A stretch of DNA of 64,000 nucleotides, from assembly GCF_028475105.1 (NCBI RefSeq), contig NZ_CP116936.1, positions 6,261,501-6,325,500 on the forward strand, given 5' to 3'. This DNA is from Micromonospora sp. LH3U1. Its GTDB lineage: Bacteria > Actinomycetota > Actinomycetes > Mycobacteriales > Micromonosporaceae. Position 1 is the first letter of the stretch. Each line of letters starts with the position of its first letter. Positions 35,712 to 45,004 of the stretch are shown here, piece by piece. The translations under genes were made by a program, and so were the position numbers. Below the pieces are notes generated by a model. That model searched no databases. It had not been told where the DNA came from and saw only the letters and a program-made list of their open reading frames with translations.

Positions 35712-38700
35712 GTGTCCCGTTCTCGTCGTGCCCGCGTACCCATCACCGCGACCCTGATCTCCCTAGCTCTCGCCTCGACGACTCTGTTCGGGATGCCCGC
35801 TCAGGCGGCAGCACCAGCAGCCCAGGTCCCCCCGCGCGATGCGAAAGCCGCAGCCCCGGTCACCCAGGTGGTACCGAAGGCACCAAAGGCCGCGGCCGAT
35901 CCCTTCTCCGTCCTGGTCTTCTCCAAGACCGCCGGCTTCCGGCACGACTCCATCCCCACCGGTGTCGCCGCCATCCAACAGCTCGGCGTCGCCAACGGAT
36001 TCACCGTGGACAACTCCGAGGACGGGGCCGCATTCAGCGACGCCAACCTGGCGAAGTACAAGGCGGTGATCTGGCTCTCCACCACCGGTGACGTGCTCAA
36101 CGCCGACCAGCAGGCGGCGTTCGAGCGCTACGTGAAGGCCGGCGGCGGTTACGTCGGCATCCACGCCGCCTCGGACACCGAGTACAGCTGGGCCTGGTAC
36201 GGCGACCTGGTCGGCGCGTACTTCGCCAACCACCCGCAGAACCAGCAGGCCACGGTCAAGGTGGAGGACCACGCCCACCCGTCCACGGCCGGGCTGCCGG
36301 ACCGCTGGTCCCGGTTCGACGAGTGGTACAACTACCAGACCAACCCCCGGCCGGACGTGCACGTGCTGGCCAGCCTGGACGAGAAGAGCTACACCCCCGG
36401 CGCCGGCGCGATGGGTGCGGACCACCCGGTCGCCTGGTGTCAGGACTATGACGGTGGTCGGTCCTGGTACACGGGCCTGGGGCACACCCGGGAGTCGTAC
36501 GCCGAGCCCGAGTTCCTCTCCCACCTGCTCGGCGGCATCCGGACCGCGGCAGGTGTCGAGAACGCCGACTGCGGCGCCTCGAAGACCTCGAACTTCGAGA
36601 AGGTCACGCTGGACAGCAACACCAGCAACCCGATGGAGCTGGACATCGCCCCCGACGGGCGGGTCTTCTACATCGAGCGCGACGGTCGCGTCCAGATCGT
36701 GAAGCCGGACACCGGCAGCACCGTCACCGCCGTCGACCTGGACGTCTTCACCGGCAACGAGGACGGCCTGATCGGCATCCGACTCGACCCGGACTTCGCC
36801 ACCAACAACTGGGTGTACCTCTACTACGCCCCGAACGACGGGGTCACCCGCAACCTGCTGTCCCGCTTCACGGTCACCGGCGACACCATCGACCTGGCCA
36901 GCGAGAAGCAGGTGCTGCGGGTCGACACCCAGCGCAACACCTGCTGCCACGCCGGCGGCAGCATGGCCTTCGACGGCGACGGCAACCTCTACCTGGCCAC
37001 CGGTGACAACACCAACCCGTTCGAGTCGAGCGCGTACTCGCCGCTGGACGAGCGGCCGGGCCGCCAGGACTACGACTCGCAGCGCACCTCCGCCAACACC
37101 AACGACCTGCGCGGCAAGGTGATCCGGATCCACCCGGAGGACGACGGGACGTACACCGTTCCGTCGGGCAACCTCTTCGCGGCGGGCACCGAGAAGACCC
37201 GTCCCGAGATCTACGCGATGGGCTTCCGCAACCCGTTCCGGATCGGCACCGACCCGAAGACCAACACGCTGTACGTCGCGGACTACGGGCCGGACGCCAA
37301 CGCCGACAACCCGAACCGAGGCCCCCGGGGTCTGGTCGAGTGGAACATCGTCACTCCTGGCAACTACGGCTGGCCGTACTGCACGGGGACGAACGAGGCG
37401 TACAACGACTACACGTTCCCGTCCGGTCCGAGTGGGGCGAAGTTCGACTGCGCGGCACCGGTGAACAACTCGCCCAACAACACCGGCCTGACCAACCTCC
37501 CGCCGGTCGTTCCGGCGACCGTCGACTACGGGTACGCCGGTGACGCGCGTTACCCGGAGATCGGCGGCGGTGGCGCCCCGATGGGCGGCCCGGTCTACCG
37601 GTACGACGCCGACCTCAACTCCAACCGCAAGTGGCCGGCGTACTACGACGGCAAGGCTCTGCTCGGCGAGTGGAACCAGAACAAGATGTACACCATGCAG
37701 GTGACCGCCGACGGCAAGTCGTTGGTGGACATCAACCAGCTGCTCACCGGCATGACCATGCTCCGGCCGATGGACTTCGAGTTCGGCCCGGACGGCGCGC
37801 TGTACCTGATCGAGTGGGGCAGCGGCTTCGGCGGCAACAACGACAACTCCGGCGTCTACCGGATCGACTACACCGCCGGTGACCGCGCGCCGATCGCGGC
37901 AGCGGCCGCCACCCCGACCTCGGGGCCGACGCCGTTGACGGTCACCTTCTCCAGCGCCGGTTCCCGGGACCCGGACGGTGGCGCGCTCACCTACGCCTGG
38001 GCCTTCGGTGACGGGCAGACCTCGACCGAGGCCAACCCGACGCACACGTACGCGACGGCGGGCAGCTACACCGCCCAGCTCACCGTCACCAACCCGAAGG
38101 GCCGTACCGCGGTGGCCAACGTGCCGATCACCGTGGGCAACACCGCACCGACGGTGACCATCGAGTTCCCGCCGGACGGTGGCTTCTTCAACTGGGGTGA
38201 CCAGGTCCGCTACTCGGTCAAGGTGACCGACCCGGAGGACGGGCAGATCGACTGCGACCGGGTTCAGCTCCAGGTGCTGCTCGGTCACGACGAGCACGCC
38301 CACCCGCTGGAGCAGCACACCGGCTGCACCGGCACCGTCCAGACGTCGCTCGCCTCCGGGCACGGCGCCGAGGCGAACGTGTTCGCGGTCTTCGAGGCCA
38401 CCTACACCGACGAGGGCGGCGCGGGCGGGTCCGGCCCGCTCACCGGCCGGGCGATCGAGGTCCTGCAGCCCAAGCAGAAGCAGGCCGAGTACTTCACCGC
38501 CACCGGGCGTGCGCCGGTGAACACCGGCGGCGGAGACGCCGGCGTGCAGCGGGAGACCGGCGCCGACACCGCCGGCGGTGGTCAGAACATCGCGTTCATC
38601 GAGGACGGCGACTGGTGGTCGGTCGCTCCGGCGGACCTGACCAACATCACCGAGATCCGGTTCCGGGCCGCCTCGGCCGCCGCTGGCGGTCGGATCGAGG

Positions 38701-41552
38701 TCCGCGCGGGTGCGGTTGACGGACCGGTGGTCGCCACGGCCATCGTGCCGACGACCGGCGCGTGGCAGACGTACACGGACGTGAGCGCGCCGGTCACCGG
38801 TGCCGCGAGCGGCTCGCTGTACTTCCTGGCCCGCGACCCGAACGGCGGGACCGGCTCGCTGTTCAACGTCAACTGGATGGACTTCATCGGCCGGGGCGTC
38901 ACCGAGAACGCGCCGCCGGTGGTCAGCGCCACCGCCACCCCGGCGACCGGCACCGCGCCGGTCACCGTCGCCTTCGACGGCACGGCCACCGACGCCGAGG
39001 GGAACACCCCGCTGACGTACGCCTGGGACTTCGGTGACGGAGGCACGGCGACCACCCTGGACGCCAGCCACACCTACACCAACCCGGGCACCTTCACGGC
39101 CACCCTCACGGTGACCGACAGCAAGGGCGCCAAGTCGTACACCACGGTGCCGGTGCGGGTGAACGCGCCGGACACGTCCTGCTTCGGGGCGCGTTCGGAC
39201 GACTTCAACGGCGCCAGCCTCGACAAGGGCCGGTGGACCAGCGTGGTCCGGGAGAACCAGCTCTACTCGGTCAGCGGCGGCGCGCTGCGGCTGCCCACCT
39301 CGGTGGGTGACCTCTACGGCGCTCGCAACGATGCCACCAACCTGGTGCTCCAGGCGGCTCCGACCGGCGCCTGGGAGATGACCACCAAGGTCACCCTGCC
39401 GGTGACGGCCAACTACCAGCAGGCCGGCGTACTCGTGTACGGCGATGATGACAACTACGCCAAGCTGGACCTGCTGTACAACGGCAGCCGGCGGGTGGAG
39501 TTCATCCGGGAGACGGCCGCGACGCCTCGCAACGAGGCCGCCGACAGCGCCGCCGCACCGGCCGGTGACACCGTGTACCTGCGGATCACCAGCGATGGGG
39601 CGAACCTGACCGCGGCCACCTCGGGCGACGGGCAGACCTTCACCCCGGTCGGCCGATCGGCCGCGCTCGACGGCATCACCAACCCGCGGATCGGGGTCTT
39701 CGCGCTCAACGGCGGCACCGAGGCGCCGGTGGTCGACGCTGCCTTCGACTCGTTCCTGGTCACGCCGGACGCCCCGGCCGGCCCGGTCGACCCGTCGGAC
39801 GAGTTCACCGGCAGCACGTTGGACAAGTGCCGGTGGGACGCGATCCTGCGGGAGGACCCGAGCGGTTACCGGGTCACCGGTGGGGCGCTGCGCATCGACG
39901 TGCCCAACGGTGACATCTACGGCACCGACAACACCGGGCCGAAGAACTTCATCCTCCAGACCGCGCCGTCCGGCGACTGGACCCTGGAGACGAAGGTCGA
40001 CGGCAGCCTGCTGAACGAGCAGTACCAGCAGGCCGGTCTGATCGTGCAGGCGGACGACGACAACTACCTGAAGTTCGACTTCATCGCGGACAACCAGGCT
40101 GGCCAGGCGGTGACGCGGCGGATCGAGTTCCGCAGCGAGATCGCCGGGGCGGTCCAGAACCCGCAGCCGGAGGCAGGCAACCTGACCGATGCCGTGTGGC
40201 ATCTGCGGCTGGCTCGCACCGGCGACACGTTCACCGCTTCGTACTCGGCCGACGGGACGACCTGGACGGCGTTGACGACGCTGACCAACAGCGCCGTCGG
40301 GGCCACGCCGAAGGTCGGGCTGTTCACCCTCGGCGCCGCCCAGACGGCCTCGAAGACGGCCTCGTTCGACTACTTCCGGCTCAGCACGGAGGTGGCCGAC
40401 GAGACCGCGCCGGTTACCACGGCGGCGGTTTCCGGTACCCCGACCGACGGGTGGTACACCGGGCCGGTGACGATCACGCTCACCGGTGCCGACGAGGCCG
40501 GCGGTAGCGGGCTTGCCGGTACGGCGTACCAGTTGGACGGGGCCACCACCTGGACGGCCTACACCGCACCGGTGGAGGTCAGCGGGGACGGCGAGCACGA
40601 GCTGCGGTTCCGCTCGACGGACCAGGCGGGCAACGTGGAGTCGACGAAGACCGTCTCGGTCAAGATCGACGCCACCGCGCCGGTGACCTCGGCGACGTTC
40701 GCTCCGGCGAACGACGCCGGCTGGCACAACGGGACGATCCCGGTCGTGCTGACCTCGACCGACGCCGGTTCCGGCGTCAAGACGGTCGAGTGGTCCCTGG
40801 ACGGTGGCGCGTGGACGCCGTACTCGGCGCCGGTCGAGGTGACCGGTGACGGGCAGCACGAGCTGCTGTTCCGTTCGACCGACAAGGCGGGCAACGCCGA
40901 GACGCTCAAGTCGGCGGTGCTGCGCATCGACGGCACGAAGCCGACGTTGCTGGTGTCCGGGATCGCCGACGGCCAGCTCTACGGTGACAGCCAGGACGTT
41001 CGGGTGTCCTGGCAGGCCGTCGACCCGACCTCGGGCATCGCTACCGTGGTCGGCCAGTTGGACGGCAGGGCGTACGCCAGCGGCACTCTGCAGGCCATGT
41101 ACGAGCTGCCGCTCGGCCTGCACGAGCTGACCGTGACCGCGACCGACAAGGCGGGCAACAAGACCACCTCGACGGTCCGGTTCTTCGTCACCACCTCGTT
41201 CCGGGACATGCAGAGCCTGCTGGACCGGTTCAAGGCGACGGGGCGGCTCTCGACCAAGGCGCACAAGCAGCTGACCAACAAGCTCGACGCCGTCCGCAAG
41301 TCCGAGGCGGCCGGCGACGACAAGGCAGCGGTGAGGCAACTGACCGCGTTCCGGACGCTCGCTGCTGACGCCACGCTGGTGGCCGAGGCGGAGATCCGGG
41401 ATGTCCTGATCCGGGACGCCGACGCCATGATCGTCCGGCTCGGCGGCGCGGCCAGCAAGGCCGGCGTCAAGGCGAACGACGGCGAACCGGTCAAGGGCAC
41501 CGGGCGGCTCGGTGGCGATGCCACCCGGCTCGCACCCGGTCGCCAGCTCTGA
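35712..41552 (+). CDS. Secreted multidomain protein: ThuA, sugar dehydrogenase-like propeller, PKD, CBM6 and Ig-like modules
   Basis: This 1,946-residue protein has a GTG start preceded by taggagg, and a Sec signal peptide ending near AQA (residue 35). Approximate domains: ThuA-like glutamine-amidotransferase fold 62-280; glucose/sorbosone dehydrogenase-like beta-propeller 294-722 (MELDIAPDGRVFYIERDG, GFRNPFRIGTD); PKD 726-811 (FGDGQTS); beta domain 816-913; CBM6-like 925-1061; PKD 1066-1151 (WDFGDGG); two concanavalin-like DUF1349 modules 1156-1351 and 1359-1561; two OmpL47/chitobiase-type Ig repeats 1561-1744; helical C-terminus 1827-1946. It probably binds and oxidises or cleaves plant or microbial glycans outside the cell. 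There is no sortase signal. A perfect 18-bp terminator follows. Confidence 0.85.
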   Translation: MSRSRRARVPITATLISLALASTTLFGMPAQAAAPAAQVPPRDAKAAAPVTQVVPKAPKAAADPFSVLVFSKTAGFRHDSIPTGVAAIQQLGVANGFTVDNSEDGAAFSDANLAKYKAVIWLSTTGDVLNADQQAAFERYVKAGGGYVGIHAASDTEYSWAWYGDLVGAYFANHPQNQQATVKVEDHAHPSTAGLPDRWSRFDEWYNYQTNPRPDVHVLASLDEKSYTPGAGAMGADHPVAWCQDYDGGRSWYTGLGHTRESYAEPEFLSHLLGGIRTAAGVENADCGASKTSNFEKVTLDSNTSNPMELDIAPDGRVFYIERDGRVQIVKPDTGSTVTAVDLDVFTGNEDGLIGIRLDPDFATNNWVYLYYAPNDGVTRNLLSRFTVTGDTIDLASEKQVLRVDTQRNTCCHAGGSMAFDGDGNLYLATGDNTNPFESSAYSPLDERPGRQDYDSQRTSANTNDLRGKVIRIHPEDDGTYTVPSGNLFAAGTEKTRPEIYAMGFRNPFRIGTDPKTNTLYVADYGPDANADNPNRGPRGLVEWNIVTPGNYGWPYCTGTNEAYNDYTFPSGPSGAKFDCAAPVNNSPNNTGLTNLPPVVPATVDYGYAGDARYPEIGGGGAPMGGPVYRYDADLNSNRKWPAYYDGKALLGEWNQNKMYTMQVTADGKSLVDINQLLTGMTMLRPMDFEFGPDGALYLIEWGSGFGGNNDNSGVYRIDYTAGDRAPIAAAAATPTSGPTPLTVTFSSAGSRDPDGGALTYAWAFGDGQTSTEANPTHTYATAGSYTAQLTVTNPKGRTAVANVPITVGNTAPTVTIEFPPDGGFFNWGDQVRYSVKVTDPEDGQIDCDRVQLQVLLGHDEHAHPLEQHTGCTGTVQTSLASGHGAEANVFAVFEATYTDEGGAGGSGPLTGRAIEVLQPKQKQAEYFTATGRAPVNTGGGDAGVQRETGADTAGGGQNIAFIEDGDWWSVAPADLTNITEIRFRAASAAAGGRIEVRAGAVDGPVVATAIVPTTGAWQTYTDVSAPVTGAASGSLYFLARDPNGGTGSLFNVNWMDFIGRGVTENAPPVVSATATPATGTAPVTVAFDGTATDAEGNTPLTYAWDFGDGGTATTLDASHTYTNPGTFTATLTVTDSKGAKSYTTVPVRVNAPDTSCFGARSDDFNGASLDKGRWTSVVRENQLYSVSGGALRLPTSVGDLYGARNDATNLVLQAAPTGAWEMTTKVTLPVTANYQQAGVLVYGDDDNYAKLDLLYNGSRRVEFIRETAATPRNEAADSAAAPAGDTVYLRITSDGANLTAATSGDGQTFTPVGRSAALDGITNPRIGVFALNGGTEAPVVDAAFDSFLVTPDAPAGPVDPSDEFTGSTLDKCRWDAILREDPSGYRVTGGALRIDVPNGDIYGTDNTGPKNFILQTAPSGDWTLETKVDGSLLNEQYQQAGLIVQADDDNYLKFDFIADNQAGQAVTRRIEFRSEIAGAVQNPQPEAGNLTDAVWHLRLARTGDTFTASYSADGTTWTALTTLTNSAVGATPKVGLFTLGAAQTASKTASFDYFRLSTEVADETAPVTTAAVSGTPTDGWYTGPVTITLTGADEAGGSGLAGTAYQLDGATTWTAYTAPVEVSGDGEHELRFRSTDQAGNVESTKTVSVKIDATAPVTSATFAPANDAGWHNGTIPVVLTSTDAGSGVKTVEWSLDGGAWTPYSAPVEVTGDGQHELLFRSTDKAGNAETLKSAVLRIDGTKPTLLVSGIADGQLYGDSQDVRVSWQAVDPTSGIATVVGQLDGRAYASGTLQAMYELPLGLHELTVTATDKAGNKTTSTVRFFVTTSFRDMQSLLDRFKATGRLSTKAHKQLTNKLDAVRKSEAAGDDKAAVRQLTAFRTLAADATLVAEAEIRDVLIRDADAMIVRLGGAASKAGVKANDGEPVKGTGRLGGDATRLAPGRQL

Positions 41553-41558
41553 TCCGAC

Positions 41559-41598
41559 GAGGCCCCTCCCCGACGCTGCGGCGTCGGGGAGGGGCCTC
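41559..41598 (+). terminator. Terminator of the large secreted protein gene
   Basis: A perfect 18-bp stem (gaggcccctccccgacgc) with a tgcg loop starts 6 bases after the stop. It is the strongest conventional terminator in the window, although without a T-tract. Confidence 0.85.
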
Positions 41599-41623
41599 CC
41601 TCATCCGTAGTGGGGAGATGTCC

Positions 41624-42163
41624 GTGACGGGTATCCGCAAGGTGCTGGCCGCCGTTTTCGTCGGACTGGCCCTGACCCTGTTCGCCACTGCCCCGGCGGC
41701 GGCTCAGGCCGACAAACTCAAACTCACGGTGGCCGGCGACGGGGCCGAGGGGGTCACCATCCAGGCCACCTACACCGATGGCCGTCGGCTGGACCAGCTG
41801 GTGCGGTTGGTCATGACCGCCACCGGCCCGGACGGACAACGGGTCGGGCCGGTGCAACTCGAGCCGGCACCGGAGGGGCAGGGCTTCTACACCAGCGGTC
41901 CGCTTCTCACCGCCGGCAGTTGGCGCGTGAAGGTGAACTCCCCCGCTCCGCTTCAGAGCGAGGCCACCGCCACGGTGCAGGCCCGGGCGGCACAGTCGCC
42001 CCCGGTGCCCGCGCCTGTCGCGGTGACCGCGGACGGGACCGCCGGACGCGGGGCGGGCGCCGGCTGGTGGCCGTTCGCGGCGGCCGGCCTCGTGCTCGTC
42101 GCCGCAGCGATGGGGGTGGCCATGCTGTTCGGCCGCCGCCGCCCCGGTACGCCGAACGACTGA
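41624..42163 (+). CDS. Secreted, membrane-anchored small protein
   Basis: This 179-residue protein has a signal peptide (VLAAVFVGLALTLFATAPAAAQA), a single beta-sandwich-like domain of about 90 residues (LKLTVAGDGAEGVTIQATY, GSWRVKVNS) and a Pro-rich linker. It ends with a C-terminal membrane helix and RRRPG, so it would be anchored with the domain outside. The domain resembles copper-resistance or YtkA-like Ig folds, but no metal motif was seen. GTG at 41624 has ggggag seven bases ahead; the ATG at 41618 is too close to it. The stop codon is the first three bases of the palindrome at 42161. Confidence 0.65.
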   Translation: MTGIRKVLAAVFVGLALTLFATAPAAAQADKLKLTVAGDGAEGVTIQATYTDGRRLDQLVRLVMTATGPDGQRVGPVQLEPAPEGQGFYTSGPLLTAGSWRVKVNSPAPLQSEATATVQARAAQSPPVPAPVAVTADGTAGRGAGAGWWPFAAAGLVLVAAAMGVAMLFGRRRPGTPND

Positions 42164-42237
42164 TCGACTCGGTATCCCGGAAGTCGGGGTGTCCCGGGCG
42201 ACCGGTCACCCCGACTTCCGGGAACGCGAGTGGATCA
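42161..42237. repeat. 77-bp palindromic repeat, copy 2
   Basis: Arms of 31 bases with four mismatches (left end tgatcgactcggtatcccgg) around a 15-base centre. It lies between two convergent genes and supplies the TGA of the first. It aligns base for base with 29236-29312. Three of the differences in the stem are paired (positions 17/61, 19/59 and 22/56 of the element), keeping Watson-Crick pairs in both copies. Confidence 0.85.
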
Positions 42238-42284
42238 GCGCGGCGCACGCCCACGCGCACGACGAGGCACGCGTCTCGCCGCGC

Positions 42285-43238
42285 TCAGAGGATGGCGCGC
42301 AGCGCCGCCAGGTCCTCGTCGCCGGGTTCCCAGGTGCCGGCGGCGGCGTTGGCGCGCACCTGCTCGGGCGTGGTGGCACCGGCGATCACCGAGGTCACCG
42401 CCGGCTGGGCGGCCAGCCCGCCGATCGCCACCTGGAGCATGGTCAGCCCCCGCTCGCCCGCGTACGCCTCGATCGCCTCGATGGTGTCCCAGTCGGCTGC
42501 GGCGAGCCGCTCGGCGTACCGGCCACCGCCGGAGAGCCGGCTACCGGCCGGCGGCTGGCCCTCGCGCTTGTACTTGCCGGTGAGCAGGCCGTTGGCGAGC
42601 GGGAAGAACGGCAGCATGCCGAGGCCGAACCGCTCGCAGGCCGGGATCACCTCGGCCTCCACCGAGCGCTCCAGCAGACTGTAGTGGTTCTGGGCGCTGA
42701 TGAATCGGGCCCGTCCGTTGGAGGAGGCGACCCAGTCCGCGTCGGCGATCTGCCAGCCGGTGAAGTTGGAGTTGCCCAGGTAGCGCACCTTGCCGTCGCG
42801 GACCAGGTCGTCCAGGGCGGCGAGGGTTTCGTCGATCGGCGTGCCCGGGTCGGGCTCGTGCATCTGGTAGAGGTCGATGTGGTCGGTGCCGAGTCGGCGC
42901 AGCGACGCCTCGACGGCTCGGGCGATGTAGCGCCGCGCACCACGCGCGCCGTAGTCCGGCCCGTTGAGGCCGTTCATGTCCATGCCGAACTTGGTGGCCA
43001 CCACCACGTCGTCCCGGCGCCCCTTGAGCGCCTGCCCGAGCAGCTCCTCGGAGCCGCCCTGCGGCTCACCGTAGATGTCGGCGGTGTCGAAGAGGGTGAT
43101 CCCGGCGTCCAGTGCGGCGTCGACCACCGCACGGGTGCCGTCAAGGTCGAGCTTGCGGCCAAAGTTGTTGCAGCCGATGCCGACTACGGACACCACGAGC
43201 CCGGAGTCGCCCAGCCGGCGATAGGTCATCTCAGTCAC
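42285..43238 (-). CDS. Aldo/keto reductase
   Basis: This 317-residue NADPH-dependent TIM barrel has GIGCNNFGRKLD, DTADIYGEPQGGSEELLGQAL (catalytic Asp and Tyr), KFGMDMNG (catalytic Lys) and the His in LYQMHEPDP. It belongs to the YajO/Kv-beta-like bacterial group. The substrate is not predictable. The start is uncertain: GTG at 43238 has agggtgg at good spacing, while ATG at 43229 is nine bases further in. The 3' end faces the 77-bp palindrome. Confidence 0.85.
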   Translation of the reverse strand: MTEMTYRRLGDSGLVVSVVGIGCNNFGRKLDLDGTRAVVDAALDAGITLFDTADIYGEPQGGSEELLGQALKGRRDDVVVATKFGMDMNGLNGPDYGARGARRYIARAVEASLRRLGTDHIDLYQMHEPDPGTPIDETLAALDDLVRDGKVRYLGNSNFTGWQIADADWVASSNGRARFISAQNHYSLLERSVEAEVIPACERFGLGMLPFFPLANGLLTGKYKREGQPPAGSRLSGGGRYAERLAAADWDTIEAIEAYAGERGLTMLQVAIGGLAAQPAVTSVIAGATTPEQVRANAAAGTWEPGDEDLAALRAIL

Positions 43239-43284
43239 GAGATCCACCCTATGCCGGCCGGCCGCACCGTCGCCCGGGGACCGA

Positions 43285-44964
43285 TCAGCCGACGTCCCAG
43301 ACCGGTTCCGGGGTCTCCACCACCTCGCTGTCGCTTCCGAACAGCACGAACCGGTCGAAGGAGCGGGTGAACCAGCGGTCGTGGGTGACCGCGATCACGG
43401 TCCCCTCGAACGCGGTCAGGCCCGCCTCCAGCGCTTCGGCACTGGCCAGGTCGAGGTTGTCGGTGGGCTCGTCGAGCAGCAGCAGGGTCGCCCCGGACAG
43501 CTCCAGCAGCAGCACCAGGAACCGGGCCTGCTGCCCGCCGGAGAGGGTGCCGAAGCGCTGGTCGCCCTGCCCGGCCAACTCGTAGCGGCTGAGCACCCCC
43601 ATCGCCGTGTGCCGGTCCATCCCCGTGCGGTGCTCGTCGCCCCGCCAGAGGATCTCGACCAGCGTCTTCGACATCAGCTCCGGTCGGTCGTGGGTCTGGG
43701 AGAAGTGTCCAGGGCGGACCCGGGCACCCAGCCGGGCGGTGCCGTCGTGTGTCACCGGGGCGAGCGCGCCCGCCCCGTCCACCGGCCCGTTCGCCGGGTC
43801 GGGATCGGTGCCGCCCCGGGCCAGCAGCCGCAGGAAGTGCGACTTGCCGGTGCCGTTGGCACCGAGCACCGCCACCCGATCGCCGTACCAGATCTCCAGG
43901 TCGAAGGGGTAGGTCAGGCCGTCGAGCTCCAGCTGCTCGCAGATGACCGCGCGCTTGCCGGTCCGCCCGCCGCTCAGCCGCATCCGGATGTCCTGGTCCT
44001 TCGGGGGTACGGGCGGCGGCCCGGCCTCCTCGAACTTGCGCAGCCGGGTCTGCGCGGCCTGATAGCGCGAGGCCAACCCGTCGTTGTACGCGGCCTTCTG
44101 CTTGTACATCAGCACCAGCTCGCGCAGCTTCTGGTGCTCCTCGTCCCAGCGTCGGCGCAGCTCGTCGAGGCGGGCGTGTCGAGCCACCCGCGCCTCGTGC
44201 CAGCTCGCGAAACCACCCGGGTGCACCCAGGCGCTGCCACCCTCCACGGCGACCACCCGGTCGGCGGACTGGGCGAGCAGCTCGCGGTCGTGCGAGACGT
44301 AGAGCACCGACTTGGTCGACTCCCGCAGTCTCGCCTCCAGCCAGCGTTTGCCGGGCACGTCGAGGAAGTTGTCCGGCTCGTCGAGCAGCAGCACCTCGTC
44401 CGGGCCGCGCAGCAGCAGCTCCAACGCGAAGCGCTTCTGCTGGCCGCCGGACAGGGTACGAACCGGCCGGTCCCGCACGGCGTCCCAGGGCTGGTCGAGC
44501 ACGATGGTCGCGACGGTGTCGAAGAGCACCTCGGCGTCGTACCCGCCGGCCTCGCCCCAGGCGCCCAGCGCGTCGGCGTACGCCAGCTGGGACTTGCCCG
44601 CGGCGTTGCTGAACTTGCCGTGGGCCTCGGCCGCCCGCATCGCCGCCTCGGTTTCGCCGAGCCGGCGTCCCGCGGCGCGCAGCGACGGCGGGGCCAGCGA
44701 CAACGCCAGGTCGGCGAGCGTCGACTCGTCGCCGATCATGCCGATGAACTGGCGCATCACGCCCAGCCCACCGGCCCGAGCGACGACGCCGGTACGCACT
44801 GGCAGATCGCCGGCGACCATCCGCAGCAGCGTGGTCTTTCCCGCGCCGTTCGGCCCGACCAGGGCGACCTTGCTGCCCTCCCCGACCCGGAACGACACGT
44901 CGGCGAAGAGCTCCCGACCGTCGGGAAGAATGTGCCCGACCCCTGCCACGTCCACGTATCCCAC
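43285..44964 (-). CDS. ABC-F family ATPase
   Basis: This 559-residue soluble protein has two ABC domains: Walker A GPNGAGKTT and GANGTGKSH, signatures LSGGQQKR and LSGGQQARF, and Walker B LLLDEPDNFL and LLLDEPTDNLD. Between them lies a charged linker (DEEHQKLRELVLMYKQKAAYN) of the P-site-tRNA-interaction type. There is no membrane domain. ABC-F proteins act on the ribosome, some as translation factors (EttA-like) and some protecting against macrolides, lincosamides or pleuromutilins. The divergence from Uup/EttA suggests the second group, but resistance cannot be concluded from sequence. Confidence 0.88.
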   Translation of the reverse strand: MGYVDVAGVGHILPDGRELFADVSFRVGEGSKVALVGPNGAGKTTLLRMVAGDLPVRTGVVARAGGLGVMRQFIGMIGDESTLADLALSLAPPSLRAAGRRLGETEAAMRAAEAHGKFSNAAGKSQLAYADALGAWGEAGGYDAEVLFDTVATIVLDQPWDAVRDRPVRTLSGGQQKRFALELLLRGPDEVLLLDEPDNFLDVPGKRWLEARLRESTKSVLYVSHDRELLAQSADRVVAVEGGSAWVHPGGFASWHEARVARHARLDELRRRWDEEHQKLRELVLMYKQKAAYNDGLASRYQAAQTRLRKFEEAGPPPVPPKDQDIRMRLSGGRTGKRAVICEQLELDGLTYPFDLEIWYGDRVAVLGANGTGKSHFLRLLARGGTDPDPANGPVDGAGALAPVTHDGTARLGARVRPGHFSQTHDRPELMSKTLVEILWRGDEHRTGMDRHTAMGVLSRYELAGQGDQRFGTLSGGQQARFLVLLLELSGATLLLLDEPTDNLDLASAEALEAGLTAFEGTVIAVTHDRWFTRSFDRFVLFGSDSEVVETPEPVWDVG

Positions 44965-45004
44965 GCCGGGATCCTGCCCCAGTCAGAGCCGGGGGGACAT
45001 CCAA

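Noticed and set aside
35763..41339. A 1,858-residue open frame on the minus strand across the large secreted protein gene
   Set aside because: It is the mirror frame of a high-GC gene with strong third-position G/C; the translation is Arg/Val/Gly-rich with no domain, while the plus strand shows clear ThuA, PKD and CBM6 motifs.
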